From the NCBI GenBank assembly GCA_036823195.1, contig DAISGI010000014.1, positions 1 to 59,368 on the forward strand: 59,368 bases of DNA. The letters are read 5' to 3'. Positions 16,980 through 26,270 of this stretch are shown here, in pieces. The notes under the pieces are model-generated. The model had not been told where the DNA came from. It saw nothing but the letters and a program-made list of their open reading frames with translations, and searched no databases. The DNA is from UBA4874 sp002399435 (GTDB taxonomy: Bacteria > Bacillota > Clostridia > Caldicoprobacterales > DTU083). The position numbers were made by a program, and so were the translations under genes. Positions within the stretch are counted from its first letter, which is position 1, and each line of letters opens with the position of its first letter.

Positions 16980-17022
16980 GAATAAAGGCCGAATAAGGGC
17001 TGAATAAAGGCTGAATAAGGGC
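16980..17022. repeat. 11-bp x 4 tandem repeat
   Basis: gaataaaggcc, gaataagggct, gaataaaggct, gaataagggc follow without gaps, immediately before the 3' end of the exporter gene on the other strand. No terminator is visible between the converging genes. Confidence 0.85.
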
Positions 17023-17024
17023 AG

Positions 17025-18764
17025 CTACACTGCGTTGAGCTGTGCATAATACCCTCCCAGCTCCATCAGGCTTTCATGGTTCCCGGATTCCACAATGCGG
17101 CCCTTTCGCATCAGAAAGATCATATCGGCATTCCGGATGGTGGACAGCCGGTGGGCAATGATCAGCGTGGTCCGGTCTCTCGAGATGTTTTCAATGGACT
17201 TCTGGATCAGCTTTTCCGTTTTGGTATCAATATTGGCAGTTGCCTCATCCAGCACAAAGATAGCCGGGTTATGGGCAATGGTCCTGGCAAATGCCAGCAG
17301 CTGCCTCTGACCTGCGGAGAAGGTACTCCCCCTCTCCATGACCATCTCATCCATTTTATGAGGCAGCTCATCAATAAAGGCATCCGCACAGGAGAGCTCC
17401 AGGGCTTCTGCCACTGTTTCATCCGAAATATCGTTGCTGAGGGTGATATTGTCCCGGATACTGCCCGAGAAAAGAAATACATCCTGCAGCACGACGGAAA
17501 TGTTCCGGCGCAGATCCTTTAAATTGATATCGTTGATATTGACCCCGTCGATCCGAATTTCCCCTTTCTGCACCTGGTAAAAGCGGGAAATCAAGTTGAT
17601 GATGGTGGTCTTGCCGGCGCCGGTGGCTCCGACAAAGGCCGCTGTCTGCCCTTTTTGGATCCGGAAGCTGACATCCTTCAGCACCCAGTCCTCTTTTTCA
17701 TAGGCAAACCAGACATGCCGGAACTCAATTTCCCCCTGCAGTCTTTCCAGGTGCATGCCGGAATCATAATCTTCCAGGCTGTCCTCCTCATTCAGAATTT
17801 CAAAAATACGATCTGCTGAAACCACTGCAGACTGAATGATATTGTATTTTTCTGCCAGATCGTTGATGGGATCAAAAAACTGCTTGATATAATTGGTAAA
17901 GGCATAAAGAACGCCGATGTCCAGTGTATGGTTCATGATACGCCCCATTCCGTACCATACCAGCAGGGCAATGGCCAGCGAATTGAAAATTTCAATGGCA
18001 GGGCGCAGAATACTGTGCAGCATCAGGCGGGTAAGGGATGCCCGATAGTATTCGTCATTCAGTTCCTGAAATTCTCCTTCCTTTTCCCGCTGCATGTTAA
18101 AGATCTGCACCAGCTTCATGCCCGATATGTTTTCCGCAAAAAAGCCATTAATGCGGCCGGTCAGACGCTTAATCACCACAAAATTGGCTTTCATTTTCCT
18201 TTTCATAAAATTGGTGATCAAAAAAATAAAGGGAAGTACCGCAAATCCAATCAAAGAAAGCTGCCAATCCAGTCTCACCATAATGACCACGATGCCGATC
18301 AAAAGGAAAACATCCTTGAACAGATCAATCAAAACGTCCGTAAACATCTCGCTCAATTCTTCCACATCGTTGGTGGCCCGTGTGATCAGCCGCCCGGAAG
18401 AGTATTTGTCCAGAAGGGACAACGGCATGCGCTGAATATGGGAAAACACGGTCCTTCGCAGGTCGGTTATGATCTTCTGCCCGACCCAGGTCATGGAATT
18501 GATCTGCACGGCGCTGAGAACCGAGCTCCCGGCGATCAGAAGCATATAGAGAGCCCCCATGGCAGGGATGGAAGAAAACCCATGCTGCGGTTTGTCCGCC
18601 ACCAGAAAATCATCGATAACCTTCTGCATCACCAGCGGTTTGTACAGTTCAGCCCCATTCACCGCTATCACACACACTACACATCCCAGGATCACTTTCC
18701 AGTAGGGCCGGCTCATTTTCAGCAGACGCAGGAGGCTGTGCTGTTTTTGCTCAGGATGCTTCAT
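17025..18764 (-). CDS. ABC exporter half, canonical NBD (YheH/BmrD-like)
   Basis: 579 residues. Six membrane segments (1-310) are followed by an ATPase domain: Walker A GATGAGKTT, Q-loop VLQDVFLFSG, signature FSAGQRQ, Walker B VLDEATANIDTKTE with the catalytic Glu, and H-loop IAHRLSTI. The start overlaps the stop of the upstream half-exporter by 14 nt. This half carries the intact catalytic Glu while its partner has Asp, the usual asymmetry of heterodimeric multidrug or peptide exporters. ATG 18764 has GGGAG about 10 nt upstream. Substrate unknown. Confidence 0.9.
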   Translation of the reverse strand: MKHPEQKQHSLLRLLKMSRPYWKVILGCVVCVIAVNGAELYKPLVMQKVIDDFLVADKPQHGFSSIPAMGALYMLLIAGSSVLSAVQINSMTWVGQKIITDLRRTVFSHIQRMPLSLLDKYSSGRLITRATNDVEELSEMFTDVLIDLFKDVFLLIGIVVIMVRLDWQLSLIGFAVLPFIFLITNFMKRKMKANFVVIKRLTGRINGFFAENISGMKLVQIFNMQREKEGEFQELNDEYYRASLTRLMLHSILRPAIEIFNSLAIALLVWYGMGRIMNHTLDIGVLYAFTNYIKQFFDPINDLAEKYNIIQSAVVSADRIFEILNEEDSLEDYDSGMHLERLQGEIEFRHVWFAYEKEDWVLKDVSFRIQKGQTAAFVGATGAGKTTIINLISRFYQVQKGEIRIDGVNINDINLKDLRRNISVVLQDVFLFSGSIRDNITLSNDISDETVAEALELSCADAFIDELPHKMDEMVMERGSTFSAGQRQLLAFARTIAHNPAIFVLDEATANIDTKTEKLIQKSIENISRDRTTLIIAHRLSTIRNADMIFLMRKGRIVESGNHESLMELGGYYAQLNAV

Positions 18765-20514
18765 TTTCCATATTCTCCCTTTGCTCTTGCCCGTATTGTT
18801 CCTGATACAGCTCCCTGTACAATCCTTCCTGATCGATCAGCTCATCATGGGTCCCCTGCTCAACAATGCGGCCGTGATCCAGAACAATGATTTCATCGGC
18901 TTTCCGCAGGGCGGAAATGCGGTGGGCAATAACAATGCCGGTATGGCCTTCCATTTCCCGTTTCAGATTTTTCAGGATTGCTCCCTCTGTCCGGGTATCC
19001 ACAGCAGACAGGGCATCATCCAGAATGTAAATGGGCGGATGCCTGATAATCGCCCTGGCAATGGAAATCCGCTGCTTTTGCCCGCCGGACAGATTCGCTC
19101 CCCGCTCCCCGATCTGCGTTTCAAACTGATCCGGAAATTCCATGATATCCTGATAGATCATGCTGGACTGCACCGCACTTTTAATCTCGTCGTCAGAATA
19201 CCTGTCATTGAAATAGCGGACGTTCTCATAGATACTGTCGGAAAACAAAAAATTGTCCTGGGGAACATAACCGATGTTTTCCCGAAGTTCCTCCAGGGAA
19301 TATTCGTTAATGTCCTTTCCGTCCAAAAGGATCTTTCCGGGCTCCACATTGTAAAGCCGCAGCAGGAGATTGACCAGTGTGGTCTTGCCGCTGCCGGTCC
19401 TGCCGATGACACCCAATATCCTGCCTTTTTTCAGGTTGATGTTGATATCCTTCAGGGCATACTCCTCCTGCCCGGGATAGCGGAAGGACAAATCCCGGAT
19501 CGAAAGATTCCCTTCCAGCCGCTCCATGGAACCGGAGGGCGGGATCTCATCCCGGATCCCCGGCTCCACCTCAAAAATCTCGCCAAGCCGCTTATAGGAG
19601 GCCATGCCTCTCTGAAAAATGTTGATAATTCTTCCAATGGAAATCACCGGACGCATAATCATGGCCAGATATCCGTTGAATGCAACAAAGTCGCCGAGGG
19701 AGATCTCATGAGCCCGGACAAGAGAGCTTCCATAGATCAGATTGATTGTAAAACTGATGCCAAAGAAAATCTGAATCAGGGGAGTTAAAATGGAAGAAAC
19801 CCTTACCATATTGATGTTGGACTGTTTCATCCGGTCGTTCAGCACATCAAACCGGCCAACTTCATCCTCCTCCTGCACATAGGTTTTGATGACCCGGATA
19901 CCTGAAATGTTCTCCTGTATCCGGTCGGAGATGGTTGCAAAGTTCTTTTGTACCGTCCGGAACCGCTTCTGGATGGTCCCTCCCAGCCGGACGATAATGA
20001 AAACAACGAAGGGAATCGGAAGCAGGGCGAACAGGGTCAGCCTGGTATTTACGGATTTCGCCATGGAAAAGACAGAGATCAGCCCCATACCAAGGCCGTT
20101 GAGGATCAGGGATACCCCGGGGCCAAAGCTTTGCCGCACGGCGCCGATGTCGTTGATGGCATAGGCCATGAGATCCCCGGTTTTCCGGTTGTTATAGAAA
20201 TCAACGGACATTTGCTGAAGATGCCGGAACAGCTTCATCCGCAGAAAACATTCCATGTTGCGGGCATTTCCCATAATGAAGTACCGCCAGATAAACCGGG
20301 TGGCAAAGACGCCCAGCGCGGCAAGAAGAATCCGGCCGACATACCGCATCACCTGGTGCGTATCAACGACAGGAGCCTTCAGCAAATCAATGATGATCCC
20401 CAGATATCTGGGAGACAATGCTTCCATCGAAACACACAGCAACAGGAAAACAGTGCCCCACAGATAGTTCGTCCAGTACTTCCTCAGGAACTCCGATACA
20501 ATTCTGTTCTTCAT
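18751..20514 (-). CDS. ABC exporter half, degenerate NBD (YheI/BmrC-like)
   Basis: 587 residues. It has a membrane domain with six helices and the family phrase KTGDLMAYAINDIGAVRQSFG near 120-140. The ATPase domain has Walker A GRTGSGKTT, Q-loop VPQDNFLFSD, signature LSGGQKQR, Walker B ILDDALSAVDTRTE (Asp in place of the catalytic Glu) and H-loop IAHRISAL. It forms a pair with the gene at 17025-18764. ATG 20514 has AAAGGA upstream and a TGCTATAAT promoter about 110 bp before it. Confidence 0.9.
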   Translation of the reverse strand: MKNRIVSEFLRKYWTNYLWGTVFLLLCVSMEALSPRYLGIIIDLLKAPVVDTHQVMRYVGRILLAALGVFATRFIWRYFIMGNARNMECFLRMKLFRHLQQMSVDFYNNRKTGDLMAYAINDIGAVRQSFGPGVSLILNGLGMGLISVFSMAKSVNTRLTLFALLPIPFVVFIIVRLGGTIQKRFRTVQKNFATISDRIQENISGIRVIKTYVQEEDEVGRFDVLNDRMKQSNINMVRVSSILTPLIQIFFGISFTINLIYGSSLVRAHEISLGDFVAFNGYLAMIMRPVISIGRIINIFQRGMASYKRLGEIFEVEPGIRDEIPPSGSMERLEGNLSIRDLSFRYPGQEEYALKDININLKKGRILGVIGRTGSGKTTLVNLLLRLYNVEPGKILLDGKDINEYSLEELRENIGYVPQDNFLFSDSIYENVRYFNDRYSDDEIKSAVQSSMIYQDIMEFPDQFETQIGERGANLSGGQKQRISIARAIIRHPPIYILDDALSAVDTRTEGAILKNLKREMEGHTGIVIAHRISALRKADEIIVLDHGRIVEQGTHDELIDQEGLYRELYQEQYGQEQRENMENEAS

Positions 20515-20619
20515 ATGGACATCCTTTTGGTTTTTTCCGATTCCTTATTATGAGCCCACACAGATGCACAGATGTCGCTGGAAACCGGCGAATCAGAAAC
20601 CGGTTCGTCAGCTCTCTTT

Positions 20620-20628
20620 ATTATAGCA
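20620..20628 (-). promoter_or_regulatory. Extended -10 promoter of the exporter pair, with nearby dyad
   Basis: TGCTATAAT on the minus strand. Just upstream the sequence CACTTATACGTATCAC contains an 8-bp core palindrome that could be a repressor site. Confidence 0.5.
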
Positions 20629-20654
20629 TAGTGATACGTATAAGTGAATTCAAA

Positions 20655-20717
20655 ATAAAAAAAAGGACAAAAAGACAAAGGGCTTTGATTCCTCCGCAAA
20701 GAGGAAGCAAGGCCCTT
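20655..20717 (-). terminator. Terminator after nrdJ
   Basis: Minus strand: AAGGGCcTTGcttCCTC pairs with GAGGaatCAAaGCCCTT (20717-20678), followed by a T-rich tail interrupted by G and C. It separates nrdJ from the exporter operon. Confidence 0.8.
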
Positions 20718-20768
20718 CTGCATCTGAAAACCCAGGATCCATGGAACCTGCGAATTCATATCACGGCA

Positions 20769-23700
20769 TCACGAACACCCGGTGGTTGCCCCACAGTCCT
20801 CACAGACTTTGCAGGTGCCGTTCCTCCGCAGGCGTGTACTGCCGCAGGTGGCGCAGACCTCTCCATAGATCCGGTCGCCCTTGCCATTTTCCTTTTCCTC
20901 CCCGTCCGGAACGGGAGGATCCTCTGTCCTGCCTGCAGGAACCGTGCTGCCTTCGGTCTCATCCTCTGAGGTGGCCGTCACCAGGTCATGAGCGGAAAGA
21001 ACCAGTTCGCCGCCTTGTTCTTCGGGCTTCACCTGACATCTGGAAAAGTCGCCCAGCTCAATGTCAATGATCTTGCTGACCAGATCTGAGATGGAGGTGG
21101 CAGACTTGATATAGGGATGCCGGCTGACAAAGCCAGACGGCTCATATTGCTGACCCCTCAGGGTACGGGAAATCTCCTCCGCTGGGATATGGTACTGCAG
21201 CATATTGGAAATCGCCTTGGACAGGGAGGCCAACAGGCCTTTTACCACGGTTCCTTCCTTGTCTGTGGAAATAAACAGCTCCGCGATCTTCCCGTTGGGA
21301 TAGAAATTGACGGTAACATACAGCTCAATATCCCCGATTTTGGCACTGTGCGTAAACCCGGGCCTCCTTCCCCTGGCTTTCTCCCGAACGGGAACGTTTC
21401 GCCTGCTTGCCTTGGCCACCTCCAGCAGCTCCTGATAAGTCATATCCTCCAGATCCCTTTCAGACTTTGGCGTAATCCCAGAAGTCAGGGGCTGGCTGGC
21501 CTTGGAACCATCCCGATATATGGCAATGGCTTTGGTACCTGTGTTGTAAGCCAGCAAATGGATTCGTTCAATATCCTTCACAGTGGCAGAATGGGGCAGG
21601 TTTACGGTCTTGGAAACCGAGCCGGAAATCATGGGGGTGATCGCGGACACCATCAGCACATGCCCCTCCGGTGAGATGGAACGCTTGCCGGTGCCACATC
21701 TTCCAGCCGTATCAAAGATGGGATAATGCTCTTTCTTCAGATACGGAGCGCCTTCTATTTTACCATCCAGGATATGGCCGTCCGCATCCTTCCGCAGAAT
21801 ATAGCTGACAATGGCATCGATCTGTTCCTCCGGATATCCCAGATTCTTCAGTGCCGTTTCAATCACCGGGTTCACCATGATCATGGAATTCCCGCTGATC
21901 ATTTTTTTATAGATCACATGGGCATAAAAGGGCTCAATGGAAGTCGCACCGCAGTCCATGGCAAAGGAAATGGTGCCGGTGGGAGCGACCACTGCTACCT
22001 GGGCATTCCGGTATCCAAACTTGGTACCGCTGTCATAGGCAAGATCCCAGCAATGCTTCAAGGCAGAGCTGACATTCTGAAAGCCCGTGGAATCCAGCAG
22101 TTCATGATCCACCTTCATGGGTTCATAGCTTAAGCCCTCATATCCGTCGGATCGTGCCCCGGCAACCCGGGAATGATTGCGGATCACCCGCAGCATATAC
22201 TTCTCATTCAGGCTGTATTTCTCAAAGGAACCGAGCTTCTGTGCCATCAGGGAAGAAACATAATAGGAATAGCCGGTCAGGATGCCCAAAATGGAGGCTG
22301 CCAATGCCCGGGCTTCTGCGGAGTCATACGGATACCCTGCCGCCATCAGCAGGGAAGCCAGATTGGCAGGCCCAAGACCGGTGGTCCGAAACAGATGGGA
22401 TCGCATCGCAATCTGCCTGGTAGGGAACTGTCCCCAGTGAATGGATGCCTCCAGAACCATCTGGACCAGGGCGACCGTATGCATGAAATCTTCCACCCGG
22501 AAGGATTTCGTCTCCGGATCGTAAAAAAAGTACAGGTTGATGGATGCCAGGTTGCATGCCGTATCGTTCAGGAAAGCATATTCACTGCAGGGGTTGGTTG
22601 CGTTGATCTGATTATGCTTTGCCCATGCCTGACCGTCTTCTCCCGCAGGACAGGTATGCCATTCATTGAACCTGCCGTGGAACTGCAGTCCCGGATCCGC
22701 ACAGCTGTATGCGGACTGGTTGATCGCGTCCCACAGCTCCCGGACGGGGATTTCCCGGTCCACCGCGGAGTCTACCCTGCCACGCAGGGGAATGACCGCA
22801 TCGGGATCCTGTTCCAGATTCCGGATCTTTTTCATGGTATCATCGGACAGACGGACAGAATTGTTCCCGTTCTGGCCGGATACGGTACTGTACGCATCAC
22901 CGTTGAAATCCACATCATAGCCCATCTTGCCCAATGCCCGGACCTTGTCCTCTTCCTTTGCCTTCCAGGTCACAAACTTCAGGATATCCGGGTGATCGTC
23001 GTCCACAATGACCATTTTGGCGGCACGGCGTGTCGTGCCTCCGGATTTGATGGCGCCCGCATTTTTGTCAAGGCCTTTCAGAAAGCTCAGAAGTCCGGAA
23101 GAATAGCCGCCGCTGGACAACTTCTCCCCTTCCCCGCGAATCGGCGAGAAATTGGTGCCGGTACCGGATCCTCCCTTGAACAGCTTCGTCTCCGTAACGT
23201 ATTGTTCCGTAATGGACTGGTCCCCCATCAGCTTGTCCTTTATGGAGAGGATAAAGCAGGCGGAGGCCTGGGTCCGGGTATAACGATCCTTGCTCTCCAC
23301 GACCTTCTTTTGATCCGGATCATAATAATACAGGCCGTCGGGATCTCCGCTGATGCCGTAGGCAAGCTTCAGGCCGGTATTAAACCATTGAGGGGAATTG
23401 GGCGCCCATGCCTGGGAAAGCAGCAGATAAACCAGCTCATCGTACAGGATCTTTCCCTGCTCCTCCTCATCGATCAGCCCTTCGTCCTCCAATGCACGGA
23501 CCCAGAAGGAAACCATGCGGTCCGCCACTTCCCGCATGCTTCGCTCGTGCCCCACCTCATTGGGAACTCCCGCTTTCCTGAAGTAATTCATGGCTATGAT
23601 GTCACAGGCGTTCTGGGAATACTGGACCGGAAATTCCAGATCCTTCATATCACATACCGCTTTGTTCCTTTTATAATCCATGATCCGGACATCGACGGTC

Positions 23701-23792
23701 TTCCATTCAAACAGATCATATACGGTCTTGTCAGGGTCTTTCTCCAGTTCCCTGGTAAACCTTCTCACCATCAAATCGTTTATCGTCTTCAA
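20769..23792 (-). CDS. nrdJ: B12-dependent (class II) ribonucleotide reductase
   Basis: 1007 residues. It converts ribonucleotides to deoxyribonucleotides using adenosylcobalamin to form the thiyl radical, without oxygen. The active-site strand NPCSE is at 400-404 (Asn400, Cys402, Glu404); the redox pair is probably Cys179 (ASACF) and Cys413 (TACN). GGSGTGTNFSPIRG and SGGTTRRAAKMV belong to the catalytic barrel. The long C-terminal extension ends in a zinc-ribbon-like CATCGS...CKVCEDCGA...C, as in the Thermotoga/Clostridia branch. The start is TTG 23792 with AAAGGAGG about 11 nt upstream. It depends on the cobalamin uptake and adenosylation genes at 9.3-13 kb. Confidence 0.96.
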   Translation of the reverse strand: MKTINDLMVRRFTRELEKDPDKTVYDLFEWKTVDVRIMDYKRNKAVCDMKDLEFPVQYSQNACDIIAMNYFRKAGVPNEVGHERSMREVADRMVSFWVRALEDEGLIDEEEQGKILYDELVYLLLSQAWAPNSPQWFNTGLKLAYGISGDPDGLYYYDPDQKKVVESKDRYTRTQASACFILSIKDKLMGDQSITEQYVTETKLFKGGSGTGTNFSPIRGEGEKLSSGGYSSGLLSFLKGLDKNAGAIKSGGTTRRAAKMVIVDDDHPDILKFVTWKAKEEDKVRALGKMGYDVDFNGDAYSTVSGQNGNNSVRLSDDTMKKIRNLEQDPDAVIPLRGRVDSAVDREIPVRELWDAINQSAYSCADPGLQFHGRFNEWHTCPAGEDGQAWAKHNQINATNPCSEYAFLNDTACNLASINLYFFYDPETKSFRVEDFMHTVALVQMVLEASIHWGQFPTRQIAMRSHLFRTTGLGPANLASLLMAAGYPYDSAEARALAASILGILTGYSYYVSSLMAQKLGSFEKYSLNEKYMLRVIRNHSRVAGARSDGYEGLSYEPMKVDHELLDSTGFQNVSSALKHCWDLAYDSGTKFGYRNAQVAVVAPTGTISFAMDCGATSIEPFYAHVIYKKMISGNSMIMVNPVIETALKNLGYPEEQIDAIVSYILRKDADGHILDGKIEGAPYLKKEHYPIFDTAGRCGTGKRSISPEGHVLMVSAITPMISGSVSKTVNLPHSATVKDIERIHLLAYNTGTKAIAIYRDGSKASQPLTSGITPKSERDLEDMTYQELLEVAKASRRNVPVREKARGRRPGFTHSAKIGDIELYVTVNFYPNGKIAELFISTDKEGTVVKGLLASLSKAISNMLQYHIPAEEISRTLRGQQYEPSGFVSRHPYIKSATSISDLVSKIIDIELGDFSRCQVKPEEQGGELVLSAHDLVTATSEDETEGSTVPAGRTEDPPVPDGEEKENGKGDRIYGEVCATCGSTRLRRNGTCKVCEDCGATTGCS

Positions 23793-23984
23793 GTGTGTCT
23801 TCTCCTCCTTTGTAATACAGCACCATTGCTTCCCGAATGCTCACTTGCATTCCCCGTTGTTTCCATATTTCCACAGAGCGGGTTTCAAGCGCCACGCAGA
23901 ACGCGTCCTTTCACAAGCCAGGCGGCATGCTTTTTACAAGCTTCCGGCAAAACCCGATTCCTTTCGGCAACGATTTCCCTTTAT

Positions 23985-24033
23985 ATACATTATGTAGTGC
24001 CCTTATCTTTTTGCGCTATACTACTTATAGTAT
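23985..24033 (-). promoter_or_regulatory. Two probable NrdR boxes
   Basis: Read on the minus strand, ATACTATAAGTAGTAT (24033-24018) and GCACTACATAATGTAT (24000-23985) resemble the NrdR box ACACTATATATAGTGT at 12 and 11 of 16 positions. They are 33 bp apart start to start, about three helical turns, as in known paired boxes. The first box overlaps the -10 element. Repression of nrdJ when nucleotide pools are sufficient is the expected effect. Confidence 0.65.
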
Positions 24034-24055
24034 AATATCATCTGCAGAAATGCAA
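24029..24055 (-). promoter_or_regulatory. Probable nrdJ promoter
   Basis: Minus strand: TTGCAT (24055-24050), a short 15-bp spacer, then TATACT (24034-24029). The transcript would have a leader of about 230 nt. Confidence 0.45.
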
Positions 24056-24209
24056 TGGACAGATTTTGCCGTCCGTTAAAAACAGATCATGTATGACTCT
24101 CACATGATCCAACCACCCTTGTTATAATCGGCCGCTTCCGGCCATTCTTTATGGAGAATGAGGATATCCCGTTACATCATTTTCGAATCAGGAAATCAAT
24201 GATGTTTTT

Positions 24210-24256
24210 AAAAAAAACCCGCAGCTCAGGGACAGCTCAGGAGTTTCCCCTGACGC
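24210..24256 (-). terminator. Probable terminator after the DUF47 gene
   Basis: Minus strand: GTCAGGGG and its complements TCCTGAGC or TCCCTGAGC form alternative stems, followed by GGGTTTTTTTT. The two complements are a direct repeat (cagctcaggga, cagctcagga on the plus strand). Confidence 0.55.
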
Positions 24257-24261
24257 TTCCC

Positions 24262-24325
24262 CTTTTGTTCTTTCTTTCTTTTGTTCTTTCTTTCTTTTGT
24301 TCTTTCTTTCTTTTGTTTTTCTTTT
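24262..24325. repeat. 16-bp tandem repeat, three perfect copies plus a degraded fourth
   Basis: cttttgttctttcttt occurs at 24262, 24278 and 24294 without a mismatch; the next 16 bp is a degraded copy. It begins about 10 bp after the stop codon of the DUF47 gene and is purine-only on its mRNA. Confidence 0.95.
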
Positions 24326-24334
24326 ATTCTTTCT

Positions 24335-24961
24335 TTATCGGTTCTTCACAGCTGTATTCTCCAGGACATCCGCCACATCTTCACAAACGTCATAAATATC
24401 TTCCAGGCCGTCATAGATTTCCTTCCACTTCATAATATCCAGGGCAGACCGGTCCTCGCTGCTGAACAAAGTCCTCGTAATGGATCGGTGAAATACATCG
24501 CCTTTTTCCTCCAGACGATTGACTTCAATGACCAGCTTGTTCAGTTTCACGGAGCTGCGGAAGGACTCAAATTCCTTTACCGCGTCGGCCAGCGCCCTGC
24601 AGATGGTCACGCAAAGTCCGGACATTTCCTTTGCTGTCTCCTCCACCTGCTGAATGGAAAGGATATCAAACAGATTTGCCACATCCTCCACCCCATCCAT
24701 CACATCGTCCAGGCCGCTTCCGATGGCAATCAAATCCTCACGGTCAATGGGCGTGATAAAAGCAGAATTCAGCTCATGAACCAGTTTGTGAAGAAGATCA
24801 TCGCATTCATGCTCGACATCGTGAATCTTCCTGGCCTTTTCGGCGACATTGGTAAAGTCATGCATCATTTCATCCAGCTGAATGGACGCCCGATGGGAGC
24901 ATTGTGCCATTTGATAGAGTATTTCATAATAATTGGGCTCGTTTTTCCTGCCAAGTTTCAT
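24335..24961 (-). CDS. DUF47/PhoU-like phosphate transport regulator
   Basis: 208 residues, all helical. It matches the DUF47 (YkaA/PhoU-like) family: CSHRASIQLDEMMHDF, VEHECDDLLHKLVHELNSAFITPIDREDL, then a four-helix pattern with ...EDVADVLENTAVKNR at the end. The family accompanies Pit transporters and is thought to regulate them. The start ATG 24961 has GAGGAG upstream and lies 83 bp after the pit stop, so they form an operon. There is no pst or phoR gene in the window. Confidence 0.9.
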   Translation of the reverse strand: MKLGRKNEPNYYEILYQMAQCSHRASIQLDEMMHDFTNVAEKARKIHDVEHECDDLLHKLVHELNSAFITPIDREDLIAIGSGLDDVMDGVEDVANLFDILSIQQVEETAKEMSGLCVTICRALADAVKEFESFRSSVKLNKLVIEVNRLEEKGDVFHRSITRTLFSSEDRSALDIMKWKEIYDGLEDIYDVCEDVADVLENTAVKNR

Positions 24962-25044
24962 ATTCCTTCTCCTCTTCTGTTCACATTTTTTATACGCTTA
25001 TTTCCATGCGTAAAACAAACAACTGATAAAACGGGTTCCGAAAA

Positions 25045-26064
25045 TCAAAAAATCGCCAGGAACAGCTTTGCCATCAAAAATCCAATCAGGCCGCATCCCG
25101 GAAACGTCAGGACCCAGGCATAGACCATATCCCGCGCGATTCCCCAGTTTACCGAGGAAGCCCGCCTGGACGTACCCACCCCCATAATGGCAGTGGTCTT
25201 GGTATGCGTTGTGGATACCGGAAGGCCGGTCAGGGATGCCAGGAGCAGACAGGCGCCGGCAGCAACATCCGAAGCAAAGCCCTGGTAGGTCTGCATCTTT
25301 ACCATATCCATACCCACTTTTTTGATGATTCGCCATCCGCCTATCATGGTACCCGCCCCCATGGTAAGGGAACAAAGAACCATAACCCATATCGGAATTT
25401 CAAAGGAACCGCCAGCCCCTCTCTTCGCCATGCCGTTTAAAAACATGGCCACCATAAAGACTCCCATAAACTTCTGCCCATCCTGGGCACCATGCAGAAA
25501 TGCCATACCGGCAGCTGCACCGGCTTGTCCCTTGCTGAAAAAGGATTCTGCCTTCTTCCGGTTTACCCGCCGCATAAAGGTTTCAATCAGGCGGGCAATC
25601 AGAAAACCACCGGCAAATCCCAGTATGGAGGACTCCACCAACCCGATCAGCACCTTGGACCATTCTGCCATATTCACGGCGGAAAGCCCGCCAAGGGCCA
25701 GAGCGGCACCGGTGATGCCGGCAATCAGCGCATGACTCTCACTGGTGGGAATACCAAAATACCATGCCGCCACTGCCCAGACAACGATGGCAAACATGCC
25801 GGCCGTCAGAACCACAAGGGCATCCTTGCCGGGCTGCGAGCCAAAATCCACCATGTTGGATATGGTGTCCGCCACCTGCGTCGAAATGGAAGTCATAAGC
25901 AGGACGCCAAGGAAGTTGAAAACCACAGCGACCAGAATGCCGGTACTCGGCCTGAAAACCTTGGTGGCCACTGCGCTCCCGATGGCATTGGGCGCATCGG
26001 TCCAGCCGTTGACAAAAACCACGGCCAGAACCAGCACAATACTGATAATAAATGCTACATTCAT
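25045..26064 (-). CDS. pit: PiT-family inorganic phosphate transporter
   Basis: 339 residues with about ten membrane segments in two inverted repeats, as in PiT carriers. The family signatures are visible: VNGWTDAPNAIGSAVATK near residue 19, PTSESHALI near 106, MAFLHGAQDGQKFMG near 190 and GLPVSTTHTKTTAIMG near 280. It takes up phosphate with a proton or sodium ion, possibly as a metal-phosphate complex. It is preceded by a strong promoter and followed by the DUF47 partner. Confidence 0.93.
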   Translation of the reverse strand: MNVAFIISIVLVLAVVFVNGWTDAPNAIGSAVATKVFRPSTGILVAVVFNFLGVLLMTSISTQVADTISNMVDFGSQPGKDALVVLTAGMFAIVVWAVAAWYFGIPTSESHALIAGITGAALALGGLSAVNMAEWSKVLIGLVESSILGFAGGFLIARLIETFMRRVNRKKAESFFSKGQAGAAAGMAFLHGAQDGQKFMGVFMVAMFLNGMAKRGAGGSFEIPIWVMVLCSLTMGAGTMIGGWRIIKKVGMDMVKMQTYQGFASDVAAGACLLLASLTGLPVSTTHTKTTAIMGVGTSRRASSVNWGIARDMVYAWVLTFPGCGLIGFLMAKLFLAIF

Positions 26065-26117
26065 CCGTTCACCCCATATTCTATTTGCCGCAAAAAGCGA
26101 CTATTTTTACAACTAGT

Positions 26118-26146
26118 ACTATACATGGATTCCTGCTCACAGTCAA
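26118..26146 (-). promoter_or_regulatory. Promoter of pit-DUF47
   Basis: Minus strand: TTGACT (26146-26141), 17 bp, TATAGT (26123-26118). It lies 54 bp before the start codon. Confidence 0.75.
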
Positions 26147-26219
26147 CATCAGACCATGCATACGGGGACAGCGCCTCAGGCTGCGGTCCCGGCTTTCACG
26201 GCTGGTATATGCTCCGCAT

Positions 26220-26255
26220 ACGGGGAAAGCACGGCTTCTGCCGTGCTTTCCCCGT
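26220..26255 (-). terminator. Long perfect hairpin after the MetRS-like gene
   Basis: ACGGGGAAAGCACGGC and its exact complement are separated by TTCT: a 16-bp stem with a tetraloop. No T-run follows on either strand, so it may block 3' exonucleases rather than terminate directly. Confidence 0.55.
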
Positions 26256-26270
26256 CGCATTCTGCGGGCA

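Noticed and set aside
22173..24035. A 620-codon open frame opposite nrdJ
   Set aside because: Antisense to a highly conserved enzyme, no recognisable motif, and it crosses the nrdJ promoter and NrdR boxes.
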